From Elysia marginata (lineage: Eukaryota; Mollusca; Gastropoda; Plakobranchidae), in assembly GCA_019649035.1 (NCBI GenBank), contig BMAT01012846.1, forward strand, positions 72,997 to 101,177: DNA of 28,181 bases, written 5' to 3'. The number at the start of each line of letters is the position of its first letter. The first letter of the stretch is position 1. The translations under genes and the position numbers were made by a program. The notes under the pieces were generated by a model, which saw only the letters and a list, made by a program, of their open reading frames with translations, was not told the DNA's origin and ran no database searches. Positions 27,401-28,181 of this stretch are shown here, piece by piece.

Positions 27401-27402
27401 AT
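3419..27402 (-). CDS. UBAP2L: UBAP2L / UBAP2 / lingerer orthologue (whole gene, spliced)
   Basis: Coding exons in order: 27402-27187, 26339-26229, 23726-23375, 22990-22918, 22371-22253, 21860-21805, 19547-19456, 19123-18991, 18233-17865, 17669-17500, 17154-16920, 16253-16151, 15804-14945, 10604-10442, 9601-9519, 9097-9038, 8730-8625, 8072-7900, 5245-5152, 4050-3967 and, tentatively, 3444-3419. All phases agree, giving about 1225 residues (human UBAP2L is about 1090, fly lingerer longer). Domain order: UBA (about 45-108), RG/RGG (about 110-250), acidic Trp/FTxS segment (about 285-384), Ser/Gln linker, lingerer/UBAP2 domain (about 508-540), prion-like Q/S/G/Y block (677-963), conserved APPNLPPGVP and YGYEDMQ motifs (about 1020-1065), Pro/Tyr/Asn C-terminus. 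Family members are cytoplasmic RNA-associated proteins that promote stress-granule formation and translation. In flies, lingerer works with Rasputin/G3BP, FMR1 and Caprin. Orthology to UBAP2L rather than UBAP2 is not separable in invertebrates, which normally have one copy. Confidence 0.9.
3445..3966 (-). other. Last intron (tentative)
   Basis: Donor GTATGT at 3966-3961 and the tentative acceptor at 3446-3445. Apart from the T-rich tract before the acceptor, nothing is recognisable. Two long overlapping open frames across this stretch simply read through from the upstream exon. Confidence 0.3.
3967..4050 (-). CDS. UBAP2L: UBAP2L-like exon: C-terminal GYDELNQ segment
   Basis: Acceptor CCAG at 4054-4051, donor GTATGT from 3966. 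It completes a Gly codon and reads YDELNQAQDFSKTGYGSS, then PNPGKAAGT, leaving one base (C). It continues the Tyr/Gly/Ser-rich C-terminal tail found in UBAP2L proteins after the NYYGFYYP-type region. Without the splice, the frame runs into hydrophobic AT-rich sequence unlike the family, so the donor is well supported. GC content is clearly higher than in the flanking introns. Confidence 0.8.
4620..4651. repeat. Exact 2 x 16-bp tandem repeat
   Basis: Unit CACCTGAGGTCAGTAA occurs twice head to tail without mismatch. It lies 146 bp from snoRNA copy A but shows no C box, so it is not a further snoRNA. Confidence 0.9.
4797..4877 (-). ncRNA. Box C/D snoRNA copy A (SNORD59/snR54-type guide)
   Basis: On the minus strand: terminal stem AGTGGTCA (4877-4870) pairs perfectly with TGACCACT (4804-4797); C box ATGATGA (4867-4861); D box CTGA (4809-4806). 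The D' position has CTGT (4837-4834), one base off CTGA. Just upstream is the guide ATACTTTCGTTCTT, with 12 contiguous bases complementary to 18S AAGAACGAAAGU. By the box+5 rule the methylated base would be the A before C in GAACG, equivalent to human 18S A1031 (numbering from memory). Sense to the host gene and intronic, as expected for release from the spliced intron. This is the most diverged of the five copies in stem and D-side sequence. Confidence 0.85.
5152..5245 (-). CDS. UBAP2L: UBAP2L-like exon: MPPVTNAAAHAGTT segment
   Basis: Acceptor TTTTTTCAG (ending 5246), donor GTGAGA at 5151. Phase 0 in, phase 1 out. Reads MPPVTNAAAHAGTTATTQFQ, then KSYASHMYSTK and one base of Gly. It is small-residue and Tyr/Ser/Thr-rich, matching the low-complexity C-terminal part of the family. 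It follows the 2.65-kb snoRNA-rich intron. Confidence 0.85.
5817..5897 (-). ncRNA. Box C/D snoRNA copy B
   Basis: Minus strand: stem TTGGCGGT (5897-5890) pairs perfectly with ACCGCCAA (5824-5817); C box ATGATGA (5885-5879); D box CTGA (5831-5828); D' box CTGA (5859-5856); C'-like ATGAAGA just after it. The guide before D' (TATACTTTCGTTCTC) is complementary over 11 contiguous bases to 18S AGAACGAAAGU. It lies in the first unit of the 390-bp tandem duplication. The D-box side (before 5831) is not a match to any rRNA segment that I recognise. Confidence 0.88.
6208..6288 (-). ncRNA. Box C/D snoRNA copy C
   Basis: Minus strand: stem TTGGCGGT (6288-6281) pairs with ACTGCCAA (6215-6208), with one G-U wobble replacing a G-C pair of copy B, so pairing is kept. 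C box ATGATGA (6276-6270); D' and D boxes both CTGA; guide identical to copy B. It lies in the second unit of the 390-bp tandem duplication and differs from copy B at only a handful of bases. Confidence 0.88.
6936..7017 (-). ncRNA. Box C/D snoRNA copy D
   Basis: Minus strand: stem GGCGGT (7015-7010) pairs with ACCGCC (6943-6938); C box ATGATGA (7005-6999); D' box CTGA followed by an AATGAAGA C'-like box; D box CTGA (6950-6947). The guide is the same as in copies B and C. Its left flank shares the AGAACAGTA...GTCTTACAAA sequence with the B/C duplication unit, so it is an older member of the same duplication series. Confidence 0.87.
7652..7730 (-). ncRNA. Box C/D snoRNA copy E
   Basis: Minus strand: stem GTGGTCAG (7728-7721) pairs perfectly with CTGACCAC (7661-7654); C box ATGATGA (7719-7713); D' box CTGA; C'-like ATGTGAAG; D box CTGA (7665-7662). 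The guide TATACTTTCGTTCTC is conserved although the D-side half differs strongly from copies B to D. Its stem is of the copy A type (GTGGTCA), so A and E form one subgroup and B, C, D another. It starts about 170 bases after the 5' splice site. Confidence 0.87.
7900..8072 (-). CDS. UBAP2L: UBAP2L-like exon: NYYGFYYPSMFPG segment
   Basis: Acceptor TTTTTCCAG (ending 8073), donor GTAGGT at 7899. Phase 1 in, phase 0 out. Reads GTSADSTKVPRVDAQSPNSS, then SQPQNAHSAAQPFLNYYGFY and YPSMFPGTAAGLQYPMFP. It aligns with the human UBAP2L stretch around QQTFLNPALP...YTGVPGLPSTFQYG...FPVAP, so this is a secure family anchor. Aromatic/Pro-rich and probably disordered. Confidence 0.9.
8073..8624 (-). other. 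Intron without recognisable content
   Basis: Donor GTAACA at 8624, acceptor at 8074-8073. AT-rich. No repeat, snoRNA or extra exon recognised. Confidence 0.7.
8625..8730 (-). CDS. UBAP2L: UBAP2L-like exon: QTGSYYDMSAFPAPP segment
   Basis: Acceptor TTTTTCAG (ending 8731), donor GTAACA at 8624. Phase 0 in, phase 1 out. Reads QTGSYYDMSAFPAPPGSTLP, then TGRDQQPPLPNVPFT and one base of Gly. It matches the human segment LDYYSIPFPTPTTPLTGRDG in spacing and in the TGRD motif. Confidence 0.9.
8731..9037 (-). other. Short intron, nothing recognisable
   Basis: Donor GTAAGA at 9037, acceptor at 8732-8731. No notable motif. Confidence 0.7.
9038..9097 (-). CDS. UBAP2L: UBAP2L-like exon: VYGYEDMQLLQQRMPL motif
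   Basis: A 60-bp exon, phase 0 on both sides, encoding SVPPVYGYEDMQLLQQRMPL. It corresponds almost residue for residue to human QVYGYDDLQMLQTRFPL, one of the most conserved motifs outside the UBA domain. Acceptor TATCCAG, donor GTAAGA. Because it is symmetric in phase it could be skipped without a frameshift. Confidence 0.92.
9098..9518 (-). other. Intron, nothing recognisable
   Basis: Donor GTAAGT at 9518, acceptor at 9099-9098. AT-rich with no repeats recognised. Confidence 0.7.
9519..9601 (-). CDS. UBAP2L: UBAP2L-like exon: KAPPNLPPGVP motif
   Basis: Acceptor TCTTTCAG (ending 9602), donor GTAAGT at 9518. Phase 1 in, phase 0 out. Reads KAPPNLPPGVPLMGQYIMNQ, then NAMPPFY. KAPPNLPPGVP is identical to the human UBAP2L motif. 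The incoming phase decides the donor of the previous exon, which must be the GTAGGT at 10441 rather than the GT four bases further downstream. Confidence 0.93.
9602..10441 (-). other. Intron, nothing recognisable
   Basis: Donor GTAGGT at 10441-10436, acceptor at 9603-9602. No snoRNA boxes or repeats seen. Confidence 0.65.
10442..10604 (-). CDS. UBAP2L: UBAP2L-like exon: Ser/Thr-rich segment
   Basis: Acceptor CTTCACCCAG (ending 10605), donor GTAGGT at 10441. Phase 0 in, phase 1 out (last base A makes Ser with the next exon). Composition is nearly all Ser, Thr and Ala: YDHSSTSTASVSASLSLPST, TTAASLSSGTSTISSTSTAA, SVTSTSRIASMPST. Human UBAP2L has the same kind of Ser/Thr tract immediately before KAPPNLPPGVP. 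A longer open frame on both sides of this exon is chance read-through. Confidence 0.85.
10961..11112. repeat. Two-copy AT-rich tandem duplication, unit about 75-78 bp
   Basis: ACATG.TAGAAG...ATAATATACAATTTTATTTT is present at 10961-11038 and again at 11039-11112, with scattered mismatches and a short indel. No coding or structural role seen. Confidence 0.85.
11419..11703 (+). mobile_element. tRNA-derived SINE
   Basis: The head is tRNA-like, with an A box TGGCGGAGTGG at 11426-11436 and a B box GGTTTGATTCC at 11470-11480 (one change from GGTTCGATTCC), spaced as in a tRNA. The body has the pieces CCTTGGGAAAGCAATTTACC and CCACCTGAAAAATGGGTACC, a central core type that I associate with SINEs of molluscs and other invertebrates. 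It ends in a simple A-rich tail (11675-11703). It is antisense to the host gene. No target-site duplication directly flanks it; CCTGTCTCT occurs both just after the tail and 52 bp upstream of the head, which is not a clean duplication. Confidence 0.8.
12893..12953. repeat. Two-copy tandem repeat of about 31 bp
   Basis: CCCCATTTGCAATA followed by a variable few bases and AGTTTAAAAAC occurs twice head to tail with minor changes. Confidence 0.8.
13264..13880. repeat. Cluster of AGATCTAGATCT-type motifs
   Basis: Interspersed copies of (T)AGATCTAGATC and one-base variants, for example around 13268, 13329, 13440, 13605, 13695-13735 and 13863. They are irregularly spaced, not a satellite. A similar cluster is in another intron (20163-20640). 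I associate this style of simple repeat with pulmonate snail introns, from memory only. Confidence 0.7.
14945..15804 (-). CDS. UBAP2L: UBAP2L-like exon: large prion-like Q/S/G/Y exon
   Basis: At 860 bp it is by far the largest exon. Acceptor TATATCCAG (ending 15805), donor GTAAGT at 14944. Phase 1 in, phase 0 out. It starts GSLAQSKNEGTSNFSSTNGY and ends ESLSKMTLKETASLDTHQSS-Q. In between come about 250 residues of Gln, Ser, Gly, Tyr, Asn and Pro with almost no charge, including repeated QNQYS.G, QYSSG and QNQFSG units. Such low-complexity prion-like stretches drive condensate formation in stress-granule proteins; that role is inferred. The closing SLSKMTLKE helix-like segment is the only part that looks folded. 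Another frame of the same DNA is open for 239 codons and is a shadow. Confidence 0.9.
15805..16150 (-). other. Intron, nothing recognisable
   Basis: Donor GTTAGC at 16150 (a slightly weak donor), acceptor at 15806-15805. Confidence 0.7.
16151..16253 (-). CDS. UBAP2L: UBAP2L-like exon: MGAPDSIAFPSSQLERKS segment
   Basis: Acceptor CATTTTCAG (ending 16254), donor GTTAGC. Phase 0 in, phase 1 out. Reads MGAPDSIAFPSSQLERKSPM, then MSQRVNQPNQNLNT. Disordered linker with no recognised domain. Supported by splice signals, phase and exon-like composition. Confidence 0.82.
16254..16919 (-). other. Intron with an imperfect inverted repeat
   Basis: TAGGGAATGAGATT at 16364-16377 and its exact complement AATCTCATTCCCTA at 16637-16650 face each other about 260 bp apart, which may mark the ends of a degraded MITE. 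The donor is the non-consensus GTTTTG at 16919. Confidence 0.55.
16920..17154 (-). CDS. UBAP2L: UBAP2L-like exon: Ser/Thr/Asn-rich linker
   Basis: Acceptor TTTGCAG (ending 17155), phase 2 in (GC+G makes Ala). Reads TPSVISNHMNQAQTVSKAGV, continues through SSPNTGSTNVPSPIELQQSN and RSTSVFHNSVYTTSPPKNDS to DRDQNK. The human protein has a similar Ser/Thr/Tyr region after the lingerer domain (SSLYTSTASESSS and following). The 3' end is set by phase at AAG/GTTTTG, an atypical donor. Reading through would add a hydrophobic AT-rich tail and a stop. Confidence 0.78.
17155..17499 (-). other. Intron, nothing recognisable
   Basis: Donor GTAAGT at 17499, acceptor at 17156-17155. Strongly AT-rich. Confidence 0.75.
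17500..17669 (-). CDS. UBAP2L: UBAP2L-like exon: lingerer/UBAP2 domain (PF12478 type)
   Basis: Acceptor TTCTCCAG (ending 17670), donor GTAAGT at 17499. Phase 0 in, phase 2 out. Reads IPASAVEMPGHISRNPQLDL, then QFGIDFGSESNTSFGFGADD and DASVVTSTYVTTSNGY. With the SK that ends the previous exon this matches human SKIPALAVEMPG...LNLQFGALQFGSE. The short domain is defined in UBAP2, UBAP2L and lingerer, and is involved in binding G3BP-type partners in this family (from general knowledge). This is one of the strongest identity anchors. Confidence 0.93.
17865..18233 (-). CDS. UBAP2L: UBAP2L-like exon: Ser/Gln-rich linker with poly-Gln
   Basis: Acceptor GTGTTAG (ending 18234), donor GTAAAC at 17864. 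Phase 0 on both sides. Reads IGSSTRGPQSMNSLSMSQQS and goes on through repeated MSQISQ/SVSQAMSQ units to RIPSVQQQQQQN, NNMGAPVNLSS and RPKPQRSKLPPPSK. The Met-Ser-Gln repeats and six-Gln run are low-complexity and probably disordered. The basic PKPQRSKLPPPSK end leads directly into the lingerer domain exon, as in vertebrates (QKKKASLTSK). The acceptor is short of pyrimidines, so its exact start is less certain than its end. Confidence 0.88.
18234..18990 (-). other. Intron, with one unresolved exon-like patch
   Basis: Donor GTAAGT at 18990. Around 18370-18420 the minus strand has TTTACTAAC, a good branch-point sequence, and a short frame reading SNGSSGSSRV, but no acceptor/donor pair keeps the required phase 0 to 0. 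The rest is AT-rich with long A runs. Confidence 0.6.
18991..19123 (-). CDS. UBAP2L: UBAP2L-like exon: (GQR)LDVGSLF segment
   Basis: Acceptor CCGCACAG (ending 19124), donor GTAAGT at 18990. Phase 2 in, phase 0 out. Reads LDVGSLFIESAKFSKAPDYS, KPSGDAYITQFNQAATESIK, NTIG. It aligns with human AGQRIDLAVLL..., and the ITQFNQAATESIK helix resembles human SQFLEQFKTAQALAQL. Probably one of the few helical segments outside the UBA. Confidence 0.9.
19124..19455 (-). other. Intron, nothing recognisable
   Basis: Donor GTAAAC at 19455, acceptor at 19125-19124. Confidence 0.75.
19456..19547 (-). CDS. UBAP2L: UBAP2L-like exon: ETKVFTPS motif
   Basis: Acceptor TTCACAG (ending 19548), donor GTAAAC at 19455. 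Phase 0 in, phase 2 out. Reads LDETKVFTPSTMKIPEPEPV, then ISEPPSSLGQ-R. ETKVFTPS corresponds to human ETKIFTAS, and SLGQR to TAGQR before IDLAVLL. Acidic/proline-rich between these motifs. Confidence 0.92.
19820..20125 (-). other. Orphan 101-codon intronic ORF
   Basis: Open frame from MKSLLFGQLN to a stop after AKFAKINQL. Composition (many Lys, Val, Ile, Asp with a balanced residue mix, e.g. KSVKKGGVTDAIDLDNHILD) looks more protein-like than the surrounding frames, but I recognise no domain. The local GC is slightly raised. It may be a fragment of an old retrotransposon or processed gene inserted in the intron, or chance. It has no splice signals in phase with the host gene. Confidence 0.25.
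20163..20640. repeat. Second cluster of AGATCTAGATCT-type motifs
   Basis: At least ten copies or near-copies of TAGATCTAGAT within 480 bp (for example 20163, 20343-20366, 20395-20412, 20464, 20502-20540, 20624). Same motif family as the cluster at 13264-13880. Confidence 0.75.
21239..21277 (-). promoter_or_regulatory. Possible internal translation start / alternative first exon
   Basis: The minus strand has ACAAAATGGCT, a near-ideal animal Kozak context, opening MANSDQVDSPSETDAHIGQK. A GTGGAT donor-like site after the sixth codon (CAG/GTGGAT) would splice in phase 0 to the next exon (LDETKVF), giving an N-terminally truncated isoform without UBA and RGG parts. The 200 bases upstream (21290-21480) are less AT-rich than normal for this intron. 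The donor is weak, and none of this is proved by the sequence. Confidence 0.25.
21805..21860 (-). CDS. UBAP2L: UBAP2L-like exon: acidic Trp-rich WNNWND...WTGT
   Basis: Acceptor TATTTTCAG (ending 21861), donor GTAAGC at 21804. Phase 1 in, phase 0 out. Reads DWNNWNDTWVNEEDQWTGT: five Trp in 19 residues among acidic residues. Human UBAP2L has the same kind of motif (AWRTATEEWGTEDWNEDLSE) directly before ETKIFTAS. Confidence 0.92.
21861..22252 (-). other. Intron, nothing recognisable
   Basis: Donor GTAATA at 22252, acceptor at 21862-21861. Short open frames on the plus strand here have no support. Confidence 0.7.
22253..22371 (-). CDS. UBAP2L: UBAP2L-like exon: post-RGG linker
   Basis: Acceptor CCTTTTCAG (ending 22372), donor GTAATA at 22252. 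Phase 2 in, phase 1 out. Reads R-SYNRVPRFEKMNNSQHIDGP, then EIDTWTNETAETKTVNKDT. It bridges the RGG segment and the Trp-rich acidic segment, where human has FNPADYAEPANTDDNYGN. The DTWTNETAE piece begins the Trp/acid pattern. Confidence 0.88.
22372..22917 (-). other. Intron, nothing recognisable
   Basis: Donor GTAAGC at 22917, acceptor at 22373-22372. AT-rich. Confidence 0.75.
22918..22990 (-). CDS. UBAP2L: UBAP2L-like exon: glycine-arginine (GGGGGRGRF) end of RGG region
   Basis: Acceptor TTTTTACTCAG (ending 22991), donor GTAAGC at 22917. Phase 1 in, phase 2 out. Reads FGVKRGGGGGRGRFSNSNDR and DGN. Human RRGGRFSAQGMGTFN is the counterpart. The arginines in RGG/RG motifs are PRMT1 targets in the family. 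Confidence 0.9.
22991..23374 (-). other. Intron, nothing recognisable
   Basis: Donor GTAAGC at 23374, acceptor at 22992-22991. Confidence 0.75.
23375..23726 (-). CDS. UBAP2L: UBAP2L-like exon: Lys/Arg-rich and RG/RD-rich RNA-binding region
   Basis: Acceptor TTTGTTTCAG (ending 23727), donor GTAAGC at 23374. Phase 0 in, phase 1 out. Begins QGEWREQGGKRKKKSNTSA, the counterpart of human HSWEMVGKKKGVSGQ. It continues with alternating Arg/Asp/Glu (KDRGDREEREGGADRGD), then RRGGRRNGGPPPRLARGRGR, then more RD/GD repeats (NRDRSNTEDWDNDRGDDKRD) and ends DRGRPRGKGG. The mixed-charge RD stretches with RG islands suggest RNA binding and condensation. Several other frames of this DNA are also open because of its composition; the one given is in phase with both neighbours. 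Confidence 0.93.
23727..26228 (-). other. Intron (2.5 kb)
   Basis: Donor GTAACA at 26228. No recognisable gene. A C/T-rich simple stretch lies at about 24930-25020. At 25738-25880 there are scattered short CGGAAAT/CCGAAAAT words that may be remnants of an unidentified repeat. No box C/D snoRNA pattern on the host strand. Confidence 0.65.
26229..26339 (-). CDS. UBAP2L: UBAP2L-like exon: UBA domain core
   Basis: Acceptor GAATTTTCAG (ending 26340), donor GTAACA at 26228. Phase 0 on both sides, 37 residues: LMELTGKSEEDVVIALHDAE, NDADGAVMILLEGGDEQ. This is the second and third helix of a UBA domain. Human reads LIDITGKNQDECVIALHDCNGDVNRAINVLLEGNPD at the same place. The TGK loop, the CVIALHD-like helix and LLEG end are all kept, so ubiquitin or protein binding is plausible. 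Confidence 0.95.
26340..27186 (-). other. Intron, nothing recognisable
   Basis: Donor GTAGGC at 27186, acceptor at 26341-26340. AT-rich. Confidence 0.75.
27187..27402 (-). CDS. UBAP2L: UBAP2L-like first coding exon
   Basis: Starts at ATG 27402-27400 (AATATGAGT; moderate context), reading MSGSVGTARAGSNRHSGAKD, then MAKSEKNAPQQQTTGKTEPQ, SSKMQPTQEQIRLAQMMSTN, QRDADPSTVRE. The end matches human QATAEQIRLAQMISDHNDADFEEKVKQ, and the start (SVGTxRA) resembles human MMTSVGTNRARG, which supports this Met rather than the internal ones. In-frame stops lie upstream. Ends in phase 0 at donor GTAGGC. Confidence 0.93.
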
Positions 27403-27448
27403 ATTTTACAATATACTGTTATGTACAATATTATGTACAAGATATGAT
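27403..27448 (-). other. 5' UTR part of the first coding exon
   Basis: An acceptor-like ATTACTTTCAG ends at 27449, giving 46 bases of leader before the ATG. It is the nearest good acceptor upstream of the start; other AGs are possible. Confidence 0.5.
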
Positions 27449-28179
27449 CTGAAAGTAATTTGAAAGTTGTAAATAGAAAATATGGATTTGAAAGAAGACA
27501 TTTAAAACTAAACTGCACTCCTATGACTAGAGTGATGGGTTCACATATAAGTCAATGTTCTTAGAATAGAAGTACATTAAAAAAATTTGAACTTTTCAAA
27601 TAAAAAAAAAGACATGGTTGTTCATATCTTTGCTTAGATAACACTATAGCTGAGAGAGAGAGACAGGGTTCCTGCAGCCACCAAGCTATCAAATTCCAGG
27701 GTGTTTCCAGGAATTTCCATGCCCAAATGTCAAAATTCCAGGCCAGGCGCGGCAAAATCTAATAAAATTTAGACTTAATGAACTTTTTTATAGTAAAAAA
27801 TTACATTGGGTGGTGCCAACGTTAATGCTAAAAAAAATCCTTTTTTTTTGCTTTACTTCCAATTAGAAGGATTCATAACTAAAACTACTTTATACTGTAC
27901 AAACCTAATAATAATATAATTATATATTTTAAAAAAAGCTTTCAAATATATACCTCCTATACTATTTTTTTTTTTACATTATAAACAGTTATGAAAGTTA
28001 TATTCTTCCCTCTTCACAGTTCGAAGTATAATTTATTTACCTATTAAAATTAACAAAGTTCTGGTCACAGTTCACATTACTCCTTGTCTATATCCAAAAT
28101 ATAGACAAAACTCTTGTTGTGACTAAATTGTGTTTAAAAAAAAACCATGACCAACAGGTTCAGAATTGAATCTACTTAC
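27449..28179 (-). other. Probable 5' UTR intron
   Basis: The minus strand at the very right edge reads GT then GTAAGTAGA (28179 down), a strong donor, so a non-coding first exon probably ends at 28180 and lies beyond the window. No promoter can be seen inside the window. A degraded repeat fragment is at 27664-27760. Confidence 0.4.
27664..27760. mobile_element. Possible hAT-like repeat fragment
   Basis: Begins CAGGGTTCC, the common start of hAT-type terminal repeats, and is followed by several AATTCCAGG/TTTCCAGGAATTTCC words, as in widespread non-autonomous hAT elements of animals. Only one end is seen and no target duplication was found. Confidence 0.35.
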
Positions 28180-28181
28180 AC

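Overview
The window is animal (metazoan) nuclear DNA. It is AT-rich and dominated by non-coding sequence, and it carries most of one intron-rich gene on the minus strand: a UBAP2L/UBAP2 (Drosophila lingerer) orthologue. The gene was rebuilt by hand from GT..AG junctions. Twenty coding exons (27402 down to 3967) join in frame and give about 1217 residues. A tentative short last exon near 3.4 kb would end the protein at about 1225 residues. Conserved anchors that identify the family are the EQIRLAQMM start of the UBA region, the UBA core (ELTGK...VIALHDAENDA...LLEGG), an RGG/RG-rich stretch, the WNNWND...WTGT acidic Trp region, ETKVFT...GQRLDVGSLF, KIPASAVEMPG...LDLQFG (lingerer/UBAP2 domain), KAPPNLPPGVP, VYGYEDMQLLQQRMPL, and an Asn/Tyr/Pro-rich C-terminus.

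Lineage: the AGATCTAGATCT-like clusters in introns, the tRNA-derived SINE and the gene architecture suggest a mollusc, possibly a heterobranch gastropod. That is inference from memory and not proved here.

Layout, in gene order (right to left). 28181-27403: a non-coding intron, probably with the 5' UTR exon donor right at the edge. 27402-26229: N-terminus and UBA. 23726-22918: RGG region. 22371-18991: acidic/Trp and FTxS regions. 18233-16151: Ser/Gln-rich linker and lingerer domain. 15804-14945: an 860-bp prion-like Q/S/G/Y exon. 14944-10605: a 4.3-kb intron with a SINE, tandem repeats and AGATCT clusters. 10604-3967: C-terminal exons. 3418-1: 3' UTR/downstream DNA, ending in the terminus of a pogo/Tigger-like DNA transposon.

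The most interesting feature is a family of five sense-strand box C/D snoRNA genes in the last two long introns (4797-4877, 5817-5897, 6208-6288, 6936-7017, 7652-7730). Each has a C box, a D box, a closed terminal stem and the same D'-box guide, complementary to the universal 18S rRNA segment AGAACGAAAGU. This is the target type of vertebrate SNORD59 and yeast snR54. Four copies share one intron, and two lie inside a recent tandem duplication of about 390 bp. The host gene therefore makes an RNA-binding stress-granule type protein and, from its introns, a set of rRNA 2'-O-methylation guides.
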